Source of the DNA: Negativicutes bacterium
Lineage (GTDB): Bacteria; Bacillota_C; Negativicutes; Sporomusales_B; JARLHX01
Direction: 5' to 3'
Assembly: GCA_031292015.1 (NCBI GenBank)
Contig: JARLHY010000039.1
Coordinates: 1-64,000 of the forward strand
DNA: 64,000 nucleotides
Shown here piece by piece: positions 18,692 through 28,045 of this stretch. A program made the translations under genes and the position numbers. The notes under the pieces were generated by a model. It saw nothing but the letters and a program-made list of their open reading frames with translations, did not search any database and was not told the origin of the DNA. Positions within the stretch are counted from its first letter, which is position 1. Every line of letters begins with the position of its first letter.

Positions 18692-20413
18692 CTATTTCAT
18701 GTACGCGCCGGCCATAGCCGAGACAGCGTTCTGAGTATAGCGTTTCAGGATGCCTCTGTGAGGCTTGCGCGGCGGAAGCTTCCAGGCGGCCTGTGTTGCC
18801 GCCAGCACTTTCGTGACTACTTCCGGCGTTTTGGGCTGGCCGGCCAGCCCGACGATATCCAGCTTTCTTCCCGGAATATCGAGTTCGATCAGGTCGCCGT
18901 CTTCGACCAGAGCCAGCGGCCCGCCTTCGACCGCCTCAGGCGAGATGTGGCCGACGCACGGTCCCCGGGTGGCCCCGGAAAAGCGCCCATCAGTCACGAT
19001 GGCGACGGTACCGTCCAGCTTGTCGTCAAAAACGATGGCATCGGTGGTCATATACATCTCCGGCATGCCGGACCCTTTAGGCCCTTCATAGCGGATGACC
19101 ACCACCGCACCCGGCTCGATCCGGCCTGCGATAATGGCGGTTTGCGCGTCTTCCTCGCTGTTGAAGACAGCTGCCGGGCCAATGTGCTTCTGCATCGAAG
19201 GCACCACCGCCGAGTACTTGACCACCGCTCCGTCGGGAGCGAGGTTTCCGCCCAGGACGGCAATGGACCCGTACTTGGCAGATTTTTCGGGGGTCCTGAT
19301 AATTTCCTCGGCCGGGATGTTGAAAGTCTTCAGGTGGTTCAGACAGCGCTCGAAAAATCCTTCTTTCCAGAGCATCTCAAGGTTTTCGCCCAAGGGACGC
19401 CCGGTGACTGTCATCACATTGAGGTCGAGATGGTCTTTGATCAGCCACTGGATCATCGGTATTCCGCCGGCGAACCAGAACAGTTCAGACACGTATTTGC
19501 CGCTGGGCTGAATATTAGTCAGGTATTTGACTTCCTGTCCCAGGGTATCAAACAGTTTGGGATCGAGTTTCAGGTCAAGCTCGTGGGCGATGGCCGGCAG
19601 GTGAATCAGGGCGTTGGTGCTGCCGCCGATGGCCGCATGAACCTTGATGGCGTTCAGGAAAGCCGCTTTGGTCAGTACTTTTCTGGCGGTGATGTCTTTG
19701 TCGGCAAGATACATAATCCTTTTGCCGGCAATCCGGGCCATGCGCCTGATATCCATGAAAGTGGCCGGCATCAGGGCCGTGCCGGGCAGAGCCATACCCA
19801 AGGCCTCGGACATGCACTGCATGGTGCTGGCGGTGCCCATGAACTGACAGGCGCCACAGGTCGGGCAGCCGGTCAGCTTGTAATTGCGGATCTCATCGGC
19901 TGTAACCTGGCCTTTTTTAGACCGGGCCGACAGGGGGCCGGCCAGGCCGGAAGTAGAATTATCGGGGCCGGCACGCATCGAACCGCTGGGGATGTGGATG
20001 GTAGGAACGTCCATGCGGGCCGAGGCGATGAGGTGCGCCGGTACCGACTTGTCACAGCCGGACAGCAGGATCATCCCGTCCCAGGGGATAACCGAAGCAT
20101 GGATTTCCACCATGTCGGCGATAATCTCGCGGGAGGCCAGAATATAGTTCATACCGTCGTGCCCCTGAGCCCAGCCGTCGCAAATATCGGTGACATGGAA
20201 CTGGGCCGGTTTGCCGCCGGCTTCGTAGATCCCTGTGCAAGCCTCGTTGCTTAAAACATCCAGATGGTAACTGCCGGGATGGCTGTCACCCTGAACGTCA
20301 TCCACCAGGATATGCGGCTTTTCGATATCCTCCTCGCTCCAGTTCATACCCATCCTCAGGGCATCGGACTGGACCCACAGGTTGCGGACATCGCGGCATC
20401 GCTGTTTTGCCAT
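18692..20413 (-). CDS. IlvD/Edd-family dehydratase, probably of a sugar acid
   Basis: 573 residues. Fe-S cluster residues are visible in [13 protein letters not shown] and [17 protein letters not shown], and the C-terminal [20 protein letters not shown] motif is intact. The family includes dihydroxyacid dehydratase (IlvD) and gluconate, xylonate and other sugar-acid dehydratases. The setting beside an HpcH/HpaI aldolase, an SDR dehydrogenase and an IclR regulator, with no ilv genes, favours a sugar-acid dehydratase giving a 2-keto-3-deoxy acid. Start at ATG 20413 behind GAGGAGG; the in-frame extension upstream lacks a ribosome site. Confidence 0.85.
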   Translation of the reverse strand: MAKQRCRDVRNLWVQSDALRMGMNWSEEDIEKPHILVDDVQGDSHPGSYHLDVLSNEACTGIYEAGGKPAQFHVTDICDGWAQGHDGMNYILASREIIADMVEIHASVIPWDGMILLSGCDKSVPAHLIASARMDVPTIHIPSGSMRAGPDNSTSGLAGPLSARSKKGQVTADEIRNYKLTGCPTCGACQFMGTASTMQCMSEALGMALPGTALMPATFMDIRRMARIAGKRIMYLADKDITARKVLTKAAFLNAIKVHAAIGGSTNALIHLPAIAHELDLKLDPKLFDTLGQEVKYLTNIQPSGKYVSELFWFAGGIPMIQWLIKDHLDLNVMTVTGRPLGENLEMLWKEGFFERCLNHLKTFNIPAEEIIRTPEKSAKYGSIAVLGGNLAPDGAVVKYSAVVPSMQKHIGPAAVFNSEEDAQTAIIAGRIEPGAVVVIRYEGPKGSGMPEMYMTTDAIVFDDKLDGTVAIVTDGRFSGATRGPCVGHISPEAVEGGPLALVEDGDLIELDIPGRKLDIVGLAGQPKTPEVVTKVLAATQAAWKLPPRKPHRGILKRYTQNAVSAMAGAYMK

Positions 20414-20464
20414 AAGTAAATCCTCCTCTTCATCTGCCGGGAAGACCGGGCAGACTGTCGTCAA

Positions 20465-21733
20465 TCAGATCAGATTGCCTGCGGCGTCGAACTTCATCGC
20501 CTCCGGCGAACCGCAGATCTCGATGTCGGGGTTGGCCTCGGCCTCCGGGAGCAGAGCCTCGGAAATGTAGATTTCTCCTAAAGAGAGGGTGTCCTTGATC
20601 CTAACCAGCCGAACCTTGGTAAGATCCCGGGCAAAGCAGGTCTTTATGGCGGCCTGGAGCGCTTCCTTATCGGACTCCAGCACCATGGGGACGCGGATCG
20701 GTTCGCACACCGTCGAGGTCAGGGCGTTGGCGTAGGTGGGATCCCAGTCGACCTTATTGAGCAGTTTGCGGGTGGTAAAATCGGCGGCGCCCATGCCATT
20801 GCCGTTGCCGTGGGTTTTTTCCGTCAGGTCCAGCACTACCAGTTTGTTGATCACCGGACCACCGCTGGCATAGGGGGTGGGGAAGCGGCCGGTGATGTTC
20901 GGATCCATGCCGTCGCCGGAAATTTCTTTGCCGATCCGGTCCACCACCAGTACATCCATAGGATCAAACATAATCCTCGGCATGTTGGCTTTGGCTGTGA
21001 TGAGCATCTTCTGATCGACCTCGATCATTTTCTCAGCCGGCACGGCGGTGATGACGGCAACATGGTCATAGGCGTTCTCGATGGTGGCGATCCCGAATAA
21101 AAAGTGGCACTTTTCCAGTTTGATCTTGGCCATTTCGACAATGTGCTCAGCCATGTGCTTGAAGCTGTAAGCATGGCAGGAATCGGCCCCTTTTTGCTTG
21201 CCAAGGCCGATGGAGAGCATTTTGACCAGACCGCTCTCGCTGGGACCATGAAAAGCGGTGTGAGTTTTGACCCGGTTGATGACAACGATGCCGTCGGCTT
21301 CAAAGGCCTTTTTGTCGATGAGCACCGCCAGCCCGCTGGGCAGCCGACCAACCTCCACAACCTCCATCGAAGATACGATGGGACAACCCACGCTGGCTTC
21401 GGTCACCCCGAGCTCGGCCAGCACCTGCTGCTGCCCGGCGGCTGTCGCTCCGCCGTGGCTGCCCATGGCCGGCACGACAAAGGGAACGCCGCCTCTTTTC
21501 TTGATTTCCTCCACCGTCACCCGGGTAATGGTCGGAATTTCGGCCACGCCCCTGCTGCCTACCGCGATGGCGATCCGCATGCCGGGTTTGACCCTGTCGC
21601 CGACGTCCGGTTTAGCCAGTTCGCTGCGCAGCGTTCCAACCAGATCGGCTACTTCCGGGGCGGCGAACTTTTGCCGTACTTTGACCATCCGGGGCAACGG
21701 TATGTCTTGTACCAAATCCTGAATAATACCCAT
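20465..21733 (-). CDS. LarA-like (lactate racemase domain) protein
   Basis: 422 residues, related to the nickel-pincer racemase family or its DUF2088 neighbours. Features: an N-terminal Rossmann-like half with IAIAVGSRGVAEI and PAMGSHGGATAAGQ, then INRVKTHTAFHGPSESGLVKMLSIGLGKQKGAD with conserved His and Lys. LarA itself racemises lactate with a Lys-bound nickel-pincer cofactor, and relatives epimerise other 2-hydroxy acids. No larBCE cofactor genes are in the window. In this operon it could interconvert epimers of a hydroxy acid before the dehydratase or GlcD. Exact reaction unknown. Confidence 0.75.
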   Translation of the reverse strand: MGIIQDLVQDIPLPRMVKVRQKFAAPEVADLVGTLRSELAKPDVGDRVKPGMRIAIAVGSRGVAEIPTITRVTVEEIKKRGGVPFVVPAMGSHGGATAAGQQQVLAELGVTEASVGCPIVSSMEVVEVGRLPSGLAVLIDKKAFEADGIVVINRVKTHTAFHGPSESGLVKMLSIGLGKQKGADSCHAYSFKHMAEHIVEMAKIKLEKCHFLFGIATIENAYDHVAVITAVPAEKMIEVDQKMLITAKANMPRIMFDPMDVLVVDRIGKEISGDGMDPNITGRFPTPYASGGPVINKLVVLDLTEKTHGNGNGMGAADFTTRKLLNKVDWDPTYANALTSTVCEPIRVPMVLESDKEALQAAIKTCFARDLTKVRLVRIKDTLSLGEIYISEALLPEAEANPDIEICGSPEAMKFDAAGNLI

Positions 21734-21813
21734 AACCAGTCCTCCTTGAAAGTTTATCGCGCACCAGCCTTGGTCTTTGGCCTTGCGGTGCGGTTTTTAA
21801 CCGCGCCGGCCGA

Positions 21814-22575
21814 TTATCCTTGTTTAAAAGCTTTTACTTTTTGGCTGAAGACTTCATAGAGCAGACCGACATCAGCGGCGAAGGAGATATATTGCACGCC
21901 AAGTTTCTTCCATTTTACGGCCGCTTCGACGTCGTCAACAAAAAAGCCGATAGCTACTCCCGTTTTACGTCCAAGTTCCATGGTTTTCTGCATCTCGGCC
22001 ACCAGCATCGGGTGGTCGACCTGACCGGGGATTCCCAGCGACGCCGATAAATCATAGGGCCCGATGAACAGAACATCGATCCCCGGCACCGAAATGATAT
22101 CGGCAAGGTTGTCGATCCCTTCCTTGCCCTCTACCTGAATGATTACCGTTGTTTCATTGTTGGAATTGCCGAAATAGGCGAACTTATCGGCAGCCGAATA
22201 GCTGGCGGCCCGCACGTAGCGGTTGCAGCCCCGGGCTCCTTCCGGAGAAAACTTCGCCGCCCGGATCGCCGCCTCGGCTTCCGCCTTTTTGCCGACCTGC
22301 GGTATCTGTACCCCTTCGGCGCCGATATCCAGCGCTTTGGCGATCAGTTCGGGCTGATTGCCGTAAACCCTTACCACCGGGCTGACCCCGGCCAACTTCG
22401 CCGCCCGCACCATATCAACAGCCCGGTCGGAGGACAGTTCGCCATGCTCGGTGTCGATGATGGCGAAGTCAAAGCCTGCCAGACCGGCTATTTCCAGTAC
22501 CGCAGGATGGCAAAGATTCACAAACGGACCGAAGAGGCGCTCTCCATTTTTGAGTTTTTCTTTTAACAGTGACAT
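21814..22575 (-). CDS. HpcH/HpaI-family aldolase
   Basis: 253 residues, a metal-dependent class II pyruvate aldolase. Motifs: FAIIDTEHGELS, PVVRVYGNQPELIAKALDIGAEGVQIPQV with the catalytic Arg, GARGCNRYVRAASY, and VEGKEGIDNLADI followed by FIGPYDLSASLGIPG. The family splits 2-keto-3-deoxy sugar acids into pyruvate and an aldehyde, which fits the IlvD/Edd dehydratase two genes downstream. It is the first gene of the operon and has paired palindromic operators about 65 bases upstream. Confidence 0.9.
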   Translation of the reverse strand: MSLLKEKLKNGERLFGPFVNLCHPAVLEIAGLAGFDFAIIDTEHGELSSDRAVDMVRAAKLAGVSPVVRVYGNQPELIAKALDIGAEGVQIPQVGKKAEAEAAIRAAKFSPEGARGCNRYVRAASYSAADKFAYFGNSNNETTVIIQVEGKEGIDNLADIISVPGIDVLFIGPYDLSASLGIPGQVDHPMLVAEMQKTMELGRKTGVAIGFFVDDVEAAVKWKKLGVQYISFAADVGLLYEVFSQKVKAFKQG

Positions 22576-22639
22576 TTCTTTTCCCCCTCTTACTTCTTAT
22601 CTTTACACCAAGTGTAGGCCTGCTTGCCGAAGAAGTGCG

Positions 22640-22674
22640 ATTCACATCAGTGAACCCGGTTCGTATATGAGAAC
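22640..22674. promoter_or_regulatory. Paired palindromic operator before the aldolase operon
   Basis: Two 16-base palindromes: ATTCACATCAGTGAAC (22640-22655) and GTTCGTATATGAGAAC (22659-22674), 19 bases centre to centre. The same pair arrangement with the same 19-base spacing stands before the SDR gene. The adjacent IclR-family regulator is the likely binder. Seen in the sequence; binding is inference. Confidence 0.7.
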
Positions 22675-22860
22675 AAAAAAGTAACTACCTCTGGATTACC
22701 ACGTTCTCCATAAATTGCTTATCCCCTGCCGGTCAGCTAAAGAAAACTTGCTTAACGCCAAGCCTTGGCTGACGAACGAATCCCTCCCCGGGGCGGCGCG
22801 GCGACAACCCGGTCGCTCTTTTCCATCAGAATAATCTTACTTTCCCAAGAGAAAACAAGC

Positions 22861-23634
22861 TCAGATCTTTCCCAGACGCATCGAAACATTGGCGGCGGCA
22901 GCCTGCACCTTGCTGATGATTTCCTGGCGAAATTCTTCGCTGACCCTGATCGCAGGCACGGTAACACTGAGGGCGGCCACGACTTTATGGGATTTATCGC
23001 CAATCGGCGCGGCGACACAAATACCTCCGGGAATGATTTCCTGGTCGTCGATGGCGTAACCCTGCCGGGCAACTTTCTCCAACTCCGGGATCAGTCCCGG
23101 CAACGAAACAATGGTATTTTCGGTATAACGCTCCAGCTGAACCTTGCTCAGGCGGGACTGGAGTTCTTCCTTGCTGAGATAAGACAGCAGCATCTTGCCG
23201 AGGGCGGTGGCGTGAGCCGGTATTTTAAACCCGATGGTGGTCACAACACTAATATCTTTGGTTCCCTGGCATTTAGCGATATAGACCACGAACCGTCCGT
23301 CCAGGATAGCCGCGTGGGAAGTTTCCCCCAGTTCATCACTGAGTTTTTTTATCCCGTACCAGATTTCGCGGGACATATTGGTGTTGTTAATACAGGAGGC
23401 GCTCACCTGAATCAGTTTCATTCCGGGATAATACACCCGCATGTCCGGATCGAAATGGATGTAGTCGCGATTGGTCAAATCCTGCAGTAGATAGGAAAGA
23501 GAGCTTTTCGGTATAGCCAGAAACTCCTGAATTGCCGTAAAGGTCGGCGGCTTGGCGCTATTGACGATAAACTCAATCACATCAAGGGTCCGCGTCGCGG
23601 ATTTTACTATCGCCGGTTTTCGATTGTCCACCAT
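22861..23634 (-). CDS. IclR-family transcriptional regulator
   Basis: 257 residues. A winged-helix DNA-binding domain (TRTLDVIEFIVNS through IPKSSLSYLLQDL) occupies about residues 10-65; an IclR effector-binding GAF-like domain follows, with HATALGKMLLSYL and the C-terminal CVAAPIGDKSHKVVAALSVT. IclR proteins bind sugar acids, 2-oxo acids or aromatic acids and control nearby catabolic genes. It lies between the SDR gene and the aldolase operon, and matching operators lie before both. Start taken at ATG 23634; GTG 23631 is possible. Its own effector is probably the sugar acid or a keto intermediate. Confidence 0.9.
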   Translation of the reverse strand: MVDNRKPAIVKSATRTLDVIEFIVNSAKPPTFTAIQEFLAIPKSSLSYLLQDLTNRDYIHFDPDMRVYYPGMKLIQVSASCINNTNMSREIWYGIKKLSDELGETSHAAILDGRFVVYIAKCQGTKDISVVTTIGFKIPAHATALGKMLLSYLSKEELQSRLSKVQLERYTENTIVSLPGLIPELEKVARQGYAIDDQEIIPGGICVAAPIGDKSHKVVAALSVTVPAIRVSEEFRQEIISKVQAAAANVSMRLGKI

Positions 23635-23907
23635 ATCCCCCCGCTTGCTCTTGGCGCCGCCGGGCCATGCTCGGTCATCCCGGGCGCGCATGTTTTCACC
23701 TTATGCTGATAACCAATGGACTGGATTCCACGCCTGCGGCCTTTTTCCCTGCTCTGCAGGGTCCACGGGACCGCAAGATATCGTTGGGAGCGGCTATCGT
23801 AAAGGGACGTCCTGGCGATCTGGCCGATAAAGCTCGATGCGACCCTTGGGGCCAGGACTTCCTATCGACACCCATTCATGCCATACCTTCTTTTTTATGC
23901 GGTCGGC

Positions 23908-24660
23908 TCAACTGGCGGTCCAGCCGCCGTCGATGGCCACGTCGGTCCCGGTGATGTAGCCGGCCCGGGATGAAGCCAAAAACACGATGAGATCAGCCAC
24001 CTCTTCCGGAGTGCCGACCCGCCCCATGGGAGTGCGGGACTGAATCAGCTGAACCCACGCCGGATCGTCCATGACCTTCGCCACCATTGGAGTACCGATG
24101 AACGCAGGAGAAATGGAGTTGACCCGGACACCCTTTTGGGCCCATTCATTGGCAAGCCCTTTGGTAAACTGGGCGACACCGCCTTTGCTGGCGGCGTAGA
24201 TGGTCCGCTCCGGCAACACGACATGGGCCTGGAGGGAAGCCAGGTTGACAATCGCCCCCGTGCCTCTGGCCACCATGTGCCTTCCGATCTCCACCGAGCA
24301 GAAATACGAGCCTTTGAGATTGATGTCCATTATATAGTCCCAGTCTTCTTCGTTGTACTCCAGAGCCGGCTTCCGGACATTAACCCCGGCGCAGTTCACC
24401 AGTACGTCAATTTTTCCGTAGCGCCCGACAAGGTCCTGCGCCATTTGTTTGATGTCGCTGACTTTGCCCACGTCGGCAGCCATAGCGTCGGCACTTAAGC
24501 CTATTTGCCGGAGGGTCTCGGCGTACGCCTTGCCTTCCTGGCCGTTTCTGCTTACGATGATACAATGCGCGCCTTCTTCGCAAAACCGTTTGACGGCAGC
24601 GCCGCCAATACCCTTGCTGCCACCTGTCACCACTACTACTTTACCGGTAAATTCACCCAT
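23908..24660 (-). CDS. Short-chain dehydrogenase/reductase (SDR)
   Basis: 250 residues of classical SDR type: TGGSKGIGGAAVKRFCEEG for NAD(P), NCAGVN, and the catalytic Ser-Tyr-Lys with YAASKGG; C-terminal GYITGTDVAIDGGW. ATG 24660 has GGAGG nine bases before; the longer upstream frame is not supported. Regulated by the paired palindromes 72-107 bases upstream, the same as the aldolase operon, so it probably oxidises a sugar acid or sugar alcohol, or reduces the aldehyde from the aldolase. Confidence 0.92.
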   Translation of the reverse strand: MGEFTGKVVVVTGGSKGIGGAAVKRFCEEGAHCIIVSRNGQEGKAYAETLRQIGLSADAMAADVGKVSDIKQMAQDLVGRYGKIDVLVNCAGVNVRKPALEYNEEDWDYIMDINLKGSYFCSVEIGRHMVARGTGAIVNLASLQAHVVLPERTIYAASKGGVAQFTKGLANEWAQKGVRVNSISPAFIGTPMVAKVMDDPAWVQLIQSRTPMGRVGTPEEVADLIVFLASSRAGYITGTDVAIDGGWTAS

Positions 24661-24731
24661 ATCATAACCTCCTTTGATTTGCGCATGAACCCAGGCCCCC
24701 GGTCTCCCGCCCACTCCACAGCCCTTCTTTT

Positions 24732-24766
24732 GTTCGTATTGTTGAACCGAGTTCGTAATCACGAAC
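24732..24766. promoter_or_regulatory. Paired palindromic operator before the SDR gene
   Basis: GTTCGTATTGTTGAAC (24732-24747) and GTTCGTAATCACGAAC (24751-24766), 19 bases centre to centre; the second is a perfect inverted repeat. Consensus with the aldolase sites is TTC-N8-GAA in a 16-base box. Likely IclR-family operator. Confidence 0.75.
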
Positions 24767-24971
24767 AAAAGAGTATCATCCTTTTCAGGATGAGCTCTGG
24801 ACAACTCTATTTTACATGAACGCGGGTCGATCCTCAGCATGGTTTGGGAGACAAGCCTGCCAGATCTGATATAGCAGTATTATTTTAACATTCATTGTTA
24901 TAATCCTCTTTTTGAGAGATTATTTCTAAAGAATTTAAAAACTCCCGTTTTTCATAACCTGCATCTTTCAG
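24767..24971. other. AT-rich gap downstream of the lipoate operon
   Basis: No gene. An imperfect stem-loop (about 24898-24922, AATC-CTC/GAG-GATT) and AACA-TTCA-TTGTT nearby could form the 3' end of the long lipoate operon, but neither is followed by a T run on the minus strand. I see no clear terminator. Confidence 0.4.
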
Positions 24972-25865
24972 TTAGCTCTTCGCGGGTATAAGGCCGCAGC
25001 AGGTCTGCTGATAAGTCACCTTGCCGCCGATGGATTGCACGTAATCCACCGTTTCGCGGGCCGGATAGGCGATGGCATTGAAACCGGCGTTCACCGCCAG
25101 GCGTTCCACCACTCTGGCAAAATTGCCAGGCGGTCGCGCGCACCCCAGCGTCAACGGCAGTTCCGGCAATAACCGTCTGGCGGCTTTGAACAATTGTTCT
25201 ATTTCCGCGGGGGCGGGCGGACGCACAGCCTTCATCTTCGTCCCGTCCAGCGGATCCAAAATGACAAAAATAAGATTGGCGGCCCCTTCGGCAACAACCA
25301 TATCCAGCGCTGCGTATTCGCCGCGAAGCCGGCCGTAGTGCAGGCCGACGACGATATGCGGCATAACCGGCAAGCCGGCTCGACGCGCTAACCGGAGGCT
25401 GCGGCGATAATCCCCGGGCACGTGCTCCAAATGATATACCTCCCGGATAGTGTCAGGGTCTCCGATCAAATCAAGGGCAACTCCGGTCACGTTTGCCTTG
25501 ACCAGCATGTCGACTGTCTCCTCGGTCAGCAGTCCCGGGTGCACAACCACCGCCAGCCCCATCTCGCCAAGTTTTTTCAGCGCCGCGCCAAACGGGAGCA
25601 AGGGCACAGCGCCGTCGCGGCCGGCACCGCCGCTGACCAAAACGCCGCAGCACCCATCTTTGCACAGGTCCTCGGCCAGCCGCACCAGCGCCGCAGAGTT
25701 TGGCGCCGGCAGCATATGCCGCAGCACTTGCCCCTGACAGTGGTCGCAATAACACTGGCACTCCGCTCCGGTAATGCTGATGTTGACAAACGAACCACGC
25801 CGGTTGGCATATAAACCGTTGTCATAATGGCGCGATCCCGGGACATAAAAAGTGATGTCAGTCAT
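24972..25865 (-). CDS. lipS2: Radical SAM protein, LipS2-like lipoyl synthase component
   Basis: 297 residues. The cluster motif is CQCYCDHC (Cys36, Cys40 and Cys43 give C-x3-C-x2-C, with an extra Cys38). Further: VSGGAGRDGAVPLLPF, VVVHPGLLTEE, VGLHYGRLRGEYAALD, and a C-terminal TCCGLIP that could bind a second cluster. In the recently described alternative lipoate route, two radical SAM proteins, LipS1 and LipS2, insert the sulfurs together. The assignment rests on pairing with a second radical SAM gene (8-base overlap), an FAD reductase and an sLpl(AB)-type ligase. LipA is also present, so redundancy or target specificity is possible. Confidence 0.75.
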   Translation of the reverse strand: MTDITFYVPGSRHYDNGLYANRRGSFVNISITGAECQCYCDHCQGQVLRHMLPAPNSAALVRLAEDLCKDGCCGVLVSGGAGRDGAVPLLPFGAALKKLGEMGLAVVVHPGLLTEETVDMLVKANVTGVALDLIGDPDTIREVYHLEHVPGDYRRSLRLARRAGLPVMPHIVVGLHYGRLRGEYAALDMVVAEGAANLIFVILDPLDGTKMKAVRPPAPAEIEQLFKAARRLLPELPLTLGCARPPGNFARVVERLAVNAGFNAIAYPARETVDYVQSIGGKVTYQQTCCGLIPAKS

Positions 25866-26928
25866 GCCAGATTTCTCCCTTTATGGCCAGCAAATCCTGT
25901 TCTTCCGGGGAAAAAGGATAGTTAAGCAAAACGGGACCGGGCCGTTCGTTGCCGTAAGGCCGGTTGCAGGCCAAACACCCCGCTCGGTCGGGGCAGCCTG
26001 AAGTCATAAAAGGTTTCCCGGCCGCCAGGTTGCCGCCGAGCAATTCTTCAAGGGGCCGGCCATAATTGACTATTTTTTCTTTTTCGAAGACAATCGCGTC
26101 GCCGGTTATCTGTCTGCTGTTCAACAAGTAGGCCGCCAGCTGAATCCGGCGGTAATGTCCGGCAGCGGGCGGCTTGCGCTTACTCAGCACGCTGCCAGGC
26201 TCCGGACAGAAAGAAAACAGGTGCGCCTGCGCGCCATACCGGTTGGCTTTGACAATTGCCTGCACCATCTCCTGCTCGGTTTCGCCCAAGCCGACAATGA
26301 AATGGACACTGGCATGCTCCCGGCCGAATACCTCCACCGCTTGCTCCAGCGCCGTCCAATAGGTTTCCCAGCGGTGGGGGCCGCCCACTGCCGGGCCGCG
26401 CATAGCAGCAAATATTTCCGGTGTCGCCGCATCGATGGCTATACCGGCCCAATCGGCTCCGGCCTCTTTTAGCCGGACAAAAAATGCTTCGGCATCTTGC
26501 ACCAGGGTCGGTGATACCAATACACTGAGCGGCGTACTGACCGTGCTGCACAGCCGCTGAACAATGTCAACACAATCGCGCTCCGCCCGGGGATGGGTAA
26601 TCATCGAAACACAGATGCGGCCGAACCGCTTCACCCCGGCAGCCGCGTCAGGAGGCGGCTGAACCAGGATATCCATGATTCGCGATAATTCGTAAACCGG
26701 CCATTTTACCCGGATGAAGGTAGTGTTTTCCGGCGCGGCGCACCGCTTTTGGGCCAGGCCGCAGTAGCTGCAGTTAGCCCGGCACCCGTCCTGGTAGGTC
26801 ATCAACAGATTTAAGCTGCCGGGGTAAGCGTTGCGGTAAAAGCTTCCCCGCTCCAGGCCGAGCGCCATGGCGCCGGCCAGGCTGGTCTGCAGAAAGTCCG
26901 GACTTTCCATTATGAGTGTGGTGCTCAC
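25858..26928 (-). CDS. lipS1: Radical SAM protein, LipS1-like lipoyl synthase component
   Basis: 356 residues related to biotin-synthase-like radical SAM enzymes. Cluster motif CRANCSYC (Cys49, 53, 56) and a C-terminal CPDRAGCLACNRPYG that looks like the ligands of an auxiliary cluster, as expected for a sulfur-inserting enzyme. Middle segments AIDAATPEIFAAMRG and HFIVGLGETEQEMV are typical of this barrel. It overlaps the lipS2-like gene by eight bases and follows the FAD reductase gene. Proposed role: with LipS2, sulfur insertion at C6 and C8 of octanoyl carried on a lipoyl domain or H-like carrier. Confidence 0.75.
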   Translation of the reverse strand: MSTTLIMESPDFLQTSLAGAMALGLERGSFYRNAYPGSLNLLMTYQDGCRANCSYCGLAQKRCAAPENTTFIRVKWPVYELSRIMDILVQPPPDAAAGVKRFGRICVSMITHPRAERDCVDIVQRLCSTVSTPLSVLVSPTLVQDAEAFFVRLKEAGADWAGIAIDAATPEIFAAMRGPAVGGPHRWETYWTALEQAVEVFGREHASVHFIVGLGETEQEMVQAIVKANRYGAQAHLFSFCPEPGSVLSKRKPPAAGHYRRIQLAAYLLNSRQITGDAIVFEKEKIVNYGRPLEELLGGNLAAGKPFMTSGCPDRAGCLACNRPYGNERPGPVLLNYPFSPEEQDLLAIKGEIWHD

Positions 26929-26968
26929 AGGCAGGCCCCCTCATCAAGATCTTATGACACTACAATGG

Positions 26969-28045
26969 CTAGACGGTGTAATACTCAGGAAAAGCAATCC
27001 AACTGCGCCGAATGAGCCGGACAAACTCTTGCCTGCCGTATGTCCAGCCTTGATCGCGAGCGATCAACCTGCTGCGCGCCCTGGCGAACTGCGGACCATA
27101 TTCCGCCGTCAAGGCGCGGGGATAGCTGTCAGCCAGCGAAGCTGAGCCAACCTTCCCTTGCGCTGTTACAGCCGCCGCGGCGAGCTGGCCGCTGACTACG
27201 GCGCTGATGATGCCTGCGCCGGTGACCGGGTGGGTGCAGCCGGCGGCATCTCCAGCCACCAGCATGTGGTCGCTGGCCAGTTTCTCGGCCAGACCGGCCG
27301 CCGGGATCAACCCGCCAGTTGGGCCGCGCAAAGCGTTGTCCCGCACGACACCCGCGTCAACCAGTTCCTGGCGAAACCTCGCCAATAAATCCGGCAAATT
27401 CCGTGCGGCACAAGGGTGAACCGCCATCCCGACATTGGCGGCCAGCCCTTTGGGGAAAACCCAGCCATACCCTCCGTAATAGACAGGATCGAAATAAAGG
27501 CAGGCATGGTCCAGCGGCTTTGCCAGAGGAAGTTCATACTGCAGCGCCACACAGCTCTCAGCCGGTTGATTGCCGAGTTTCCGGCTGATCAGCGAAGATG
27601 GCCCGTCGCAGCCAAGAATATATTTGGCGGTAACCGCCACACGTCTGTCACCGGTTATCAAGGTAACCGTTCCAAAACCGGCGTCGGCCACCCGGACTCC
27701 GGTCAAAACCCGTGCGCCGGCCCGGGTGGCTTCATCGGCCAAAGAACGCTCCCACGCACCGCGGTTGAGGGTGTAGCCGGGCGCCCGCAAAACATTGGCC
27801 AGCTCACCGTGGATAAAGGTTTTGATGCCCGTCACCGCCTGGGCTATATCGGCGTCCCGCAGCGAAATATATTTTTCAAGGAAACGCGGGACGAATTCCG
27901 CGCACTGGATATTCTCGCCGATCCTTGCCTTGCGCTCGACCAGCAAGACTTTCAACCCGGCCTCGGCCAGCCGCCCCGCCGCGCAGCATCCGGCCGGCCC
28001 CGCACCGACAATAACGGCGTCATATTCCGCCGGCGCAGTTCGCAT
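26969..28045 (-). CDS. FAD-dependent oxidoreductase of the geranylgeranyl-reductase type (LipT-like)
   Basis: 358 residues. Rossmann FAD motif VIVGAGPAGCCAAGRLAEAG at the N-terminus, LVERKARIGENIQCAEF, the second FAD motif GDAAGCTHPVTGAG near residue 280 and a substrate-binding domain with YGWVFPKG. The fold is that of geranylgeranyl reductases, but a similar flavoprotein accompanies lipS1/lipS2/sLpl(AB) clusters in other bacteria (called LipT, as I recall). It may supply electrons to the radical SAM pair. ATG 28045 has GGGAGG five bases before and overlaps the ligase stop by 26 bases. Confidence 0.8.
   Translation of the reverse strand: MRTAPAEYDAVIVGAGPAGCCAAGRLAEAGLKVLLVERKARIGENIQCAEFVPRFLEKYISLRDADIAQAVTGIKTFIHGELANVLRAPGYTLNRGAWERSLADEATRAGARVLTGVRVADAGFGTVTLITGDRRVAVTAKYILGCDGPSSLISRKLGNQPAESCVALQYELPLAKPLDHACLYFDPVYYGGYGWVFPKGLAANVGMAVHPCAARNLPDLLARFRQELVDAGVVRDNALRGPTGGLIPAAGLAEKLASDHMLVAGDAAGCTHPVTGAGIISAVVSGQLAAAAVTAQGKVGSASLADSYPRALTAEYGPQFARARSRLIARDQGWTYGRQEFVRLIRRSWIAFPEYYTV

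Noticed and set aside
18683..20254. 523-residue plus-strand ORF
   Set aside because: Antisense to the IlvD/Edd dehydratase; no family signature and no start signal.
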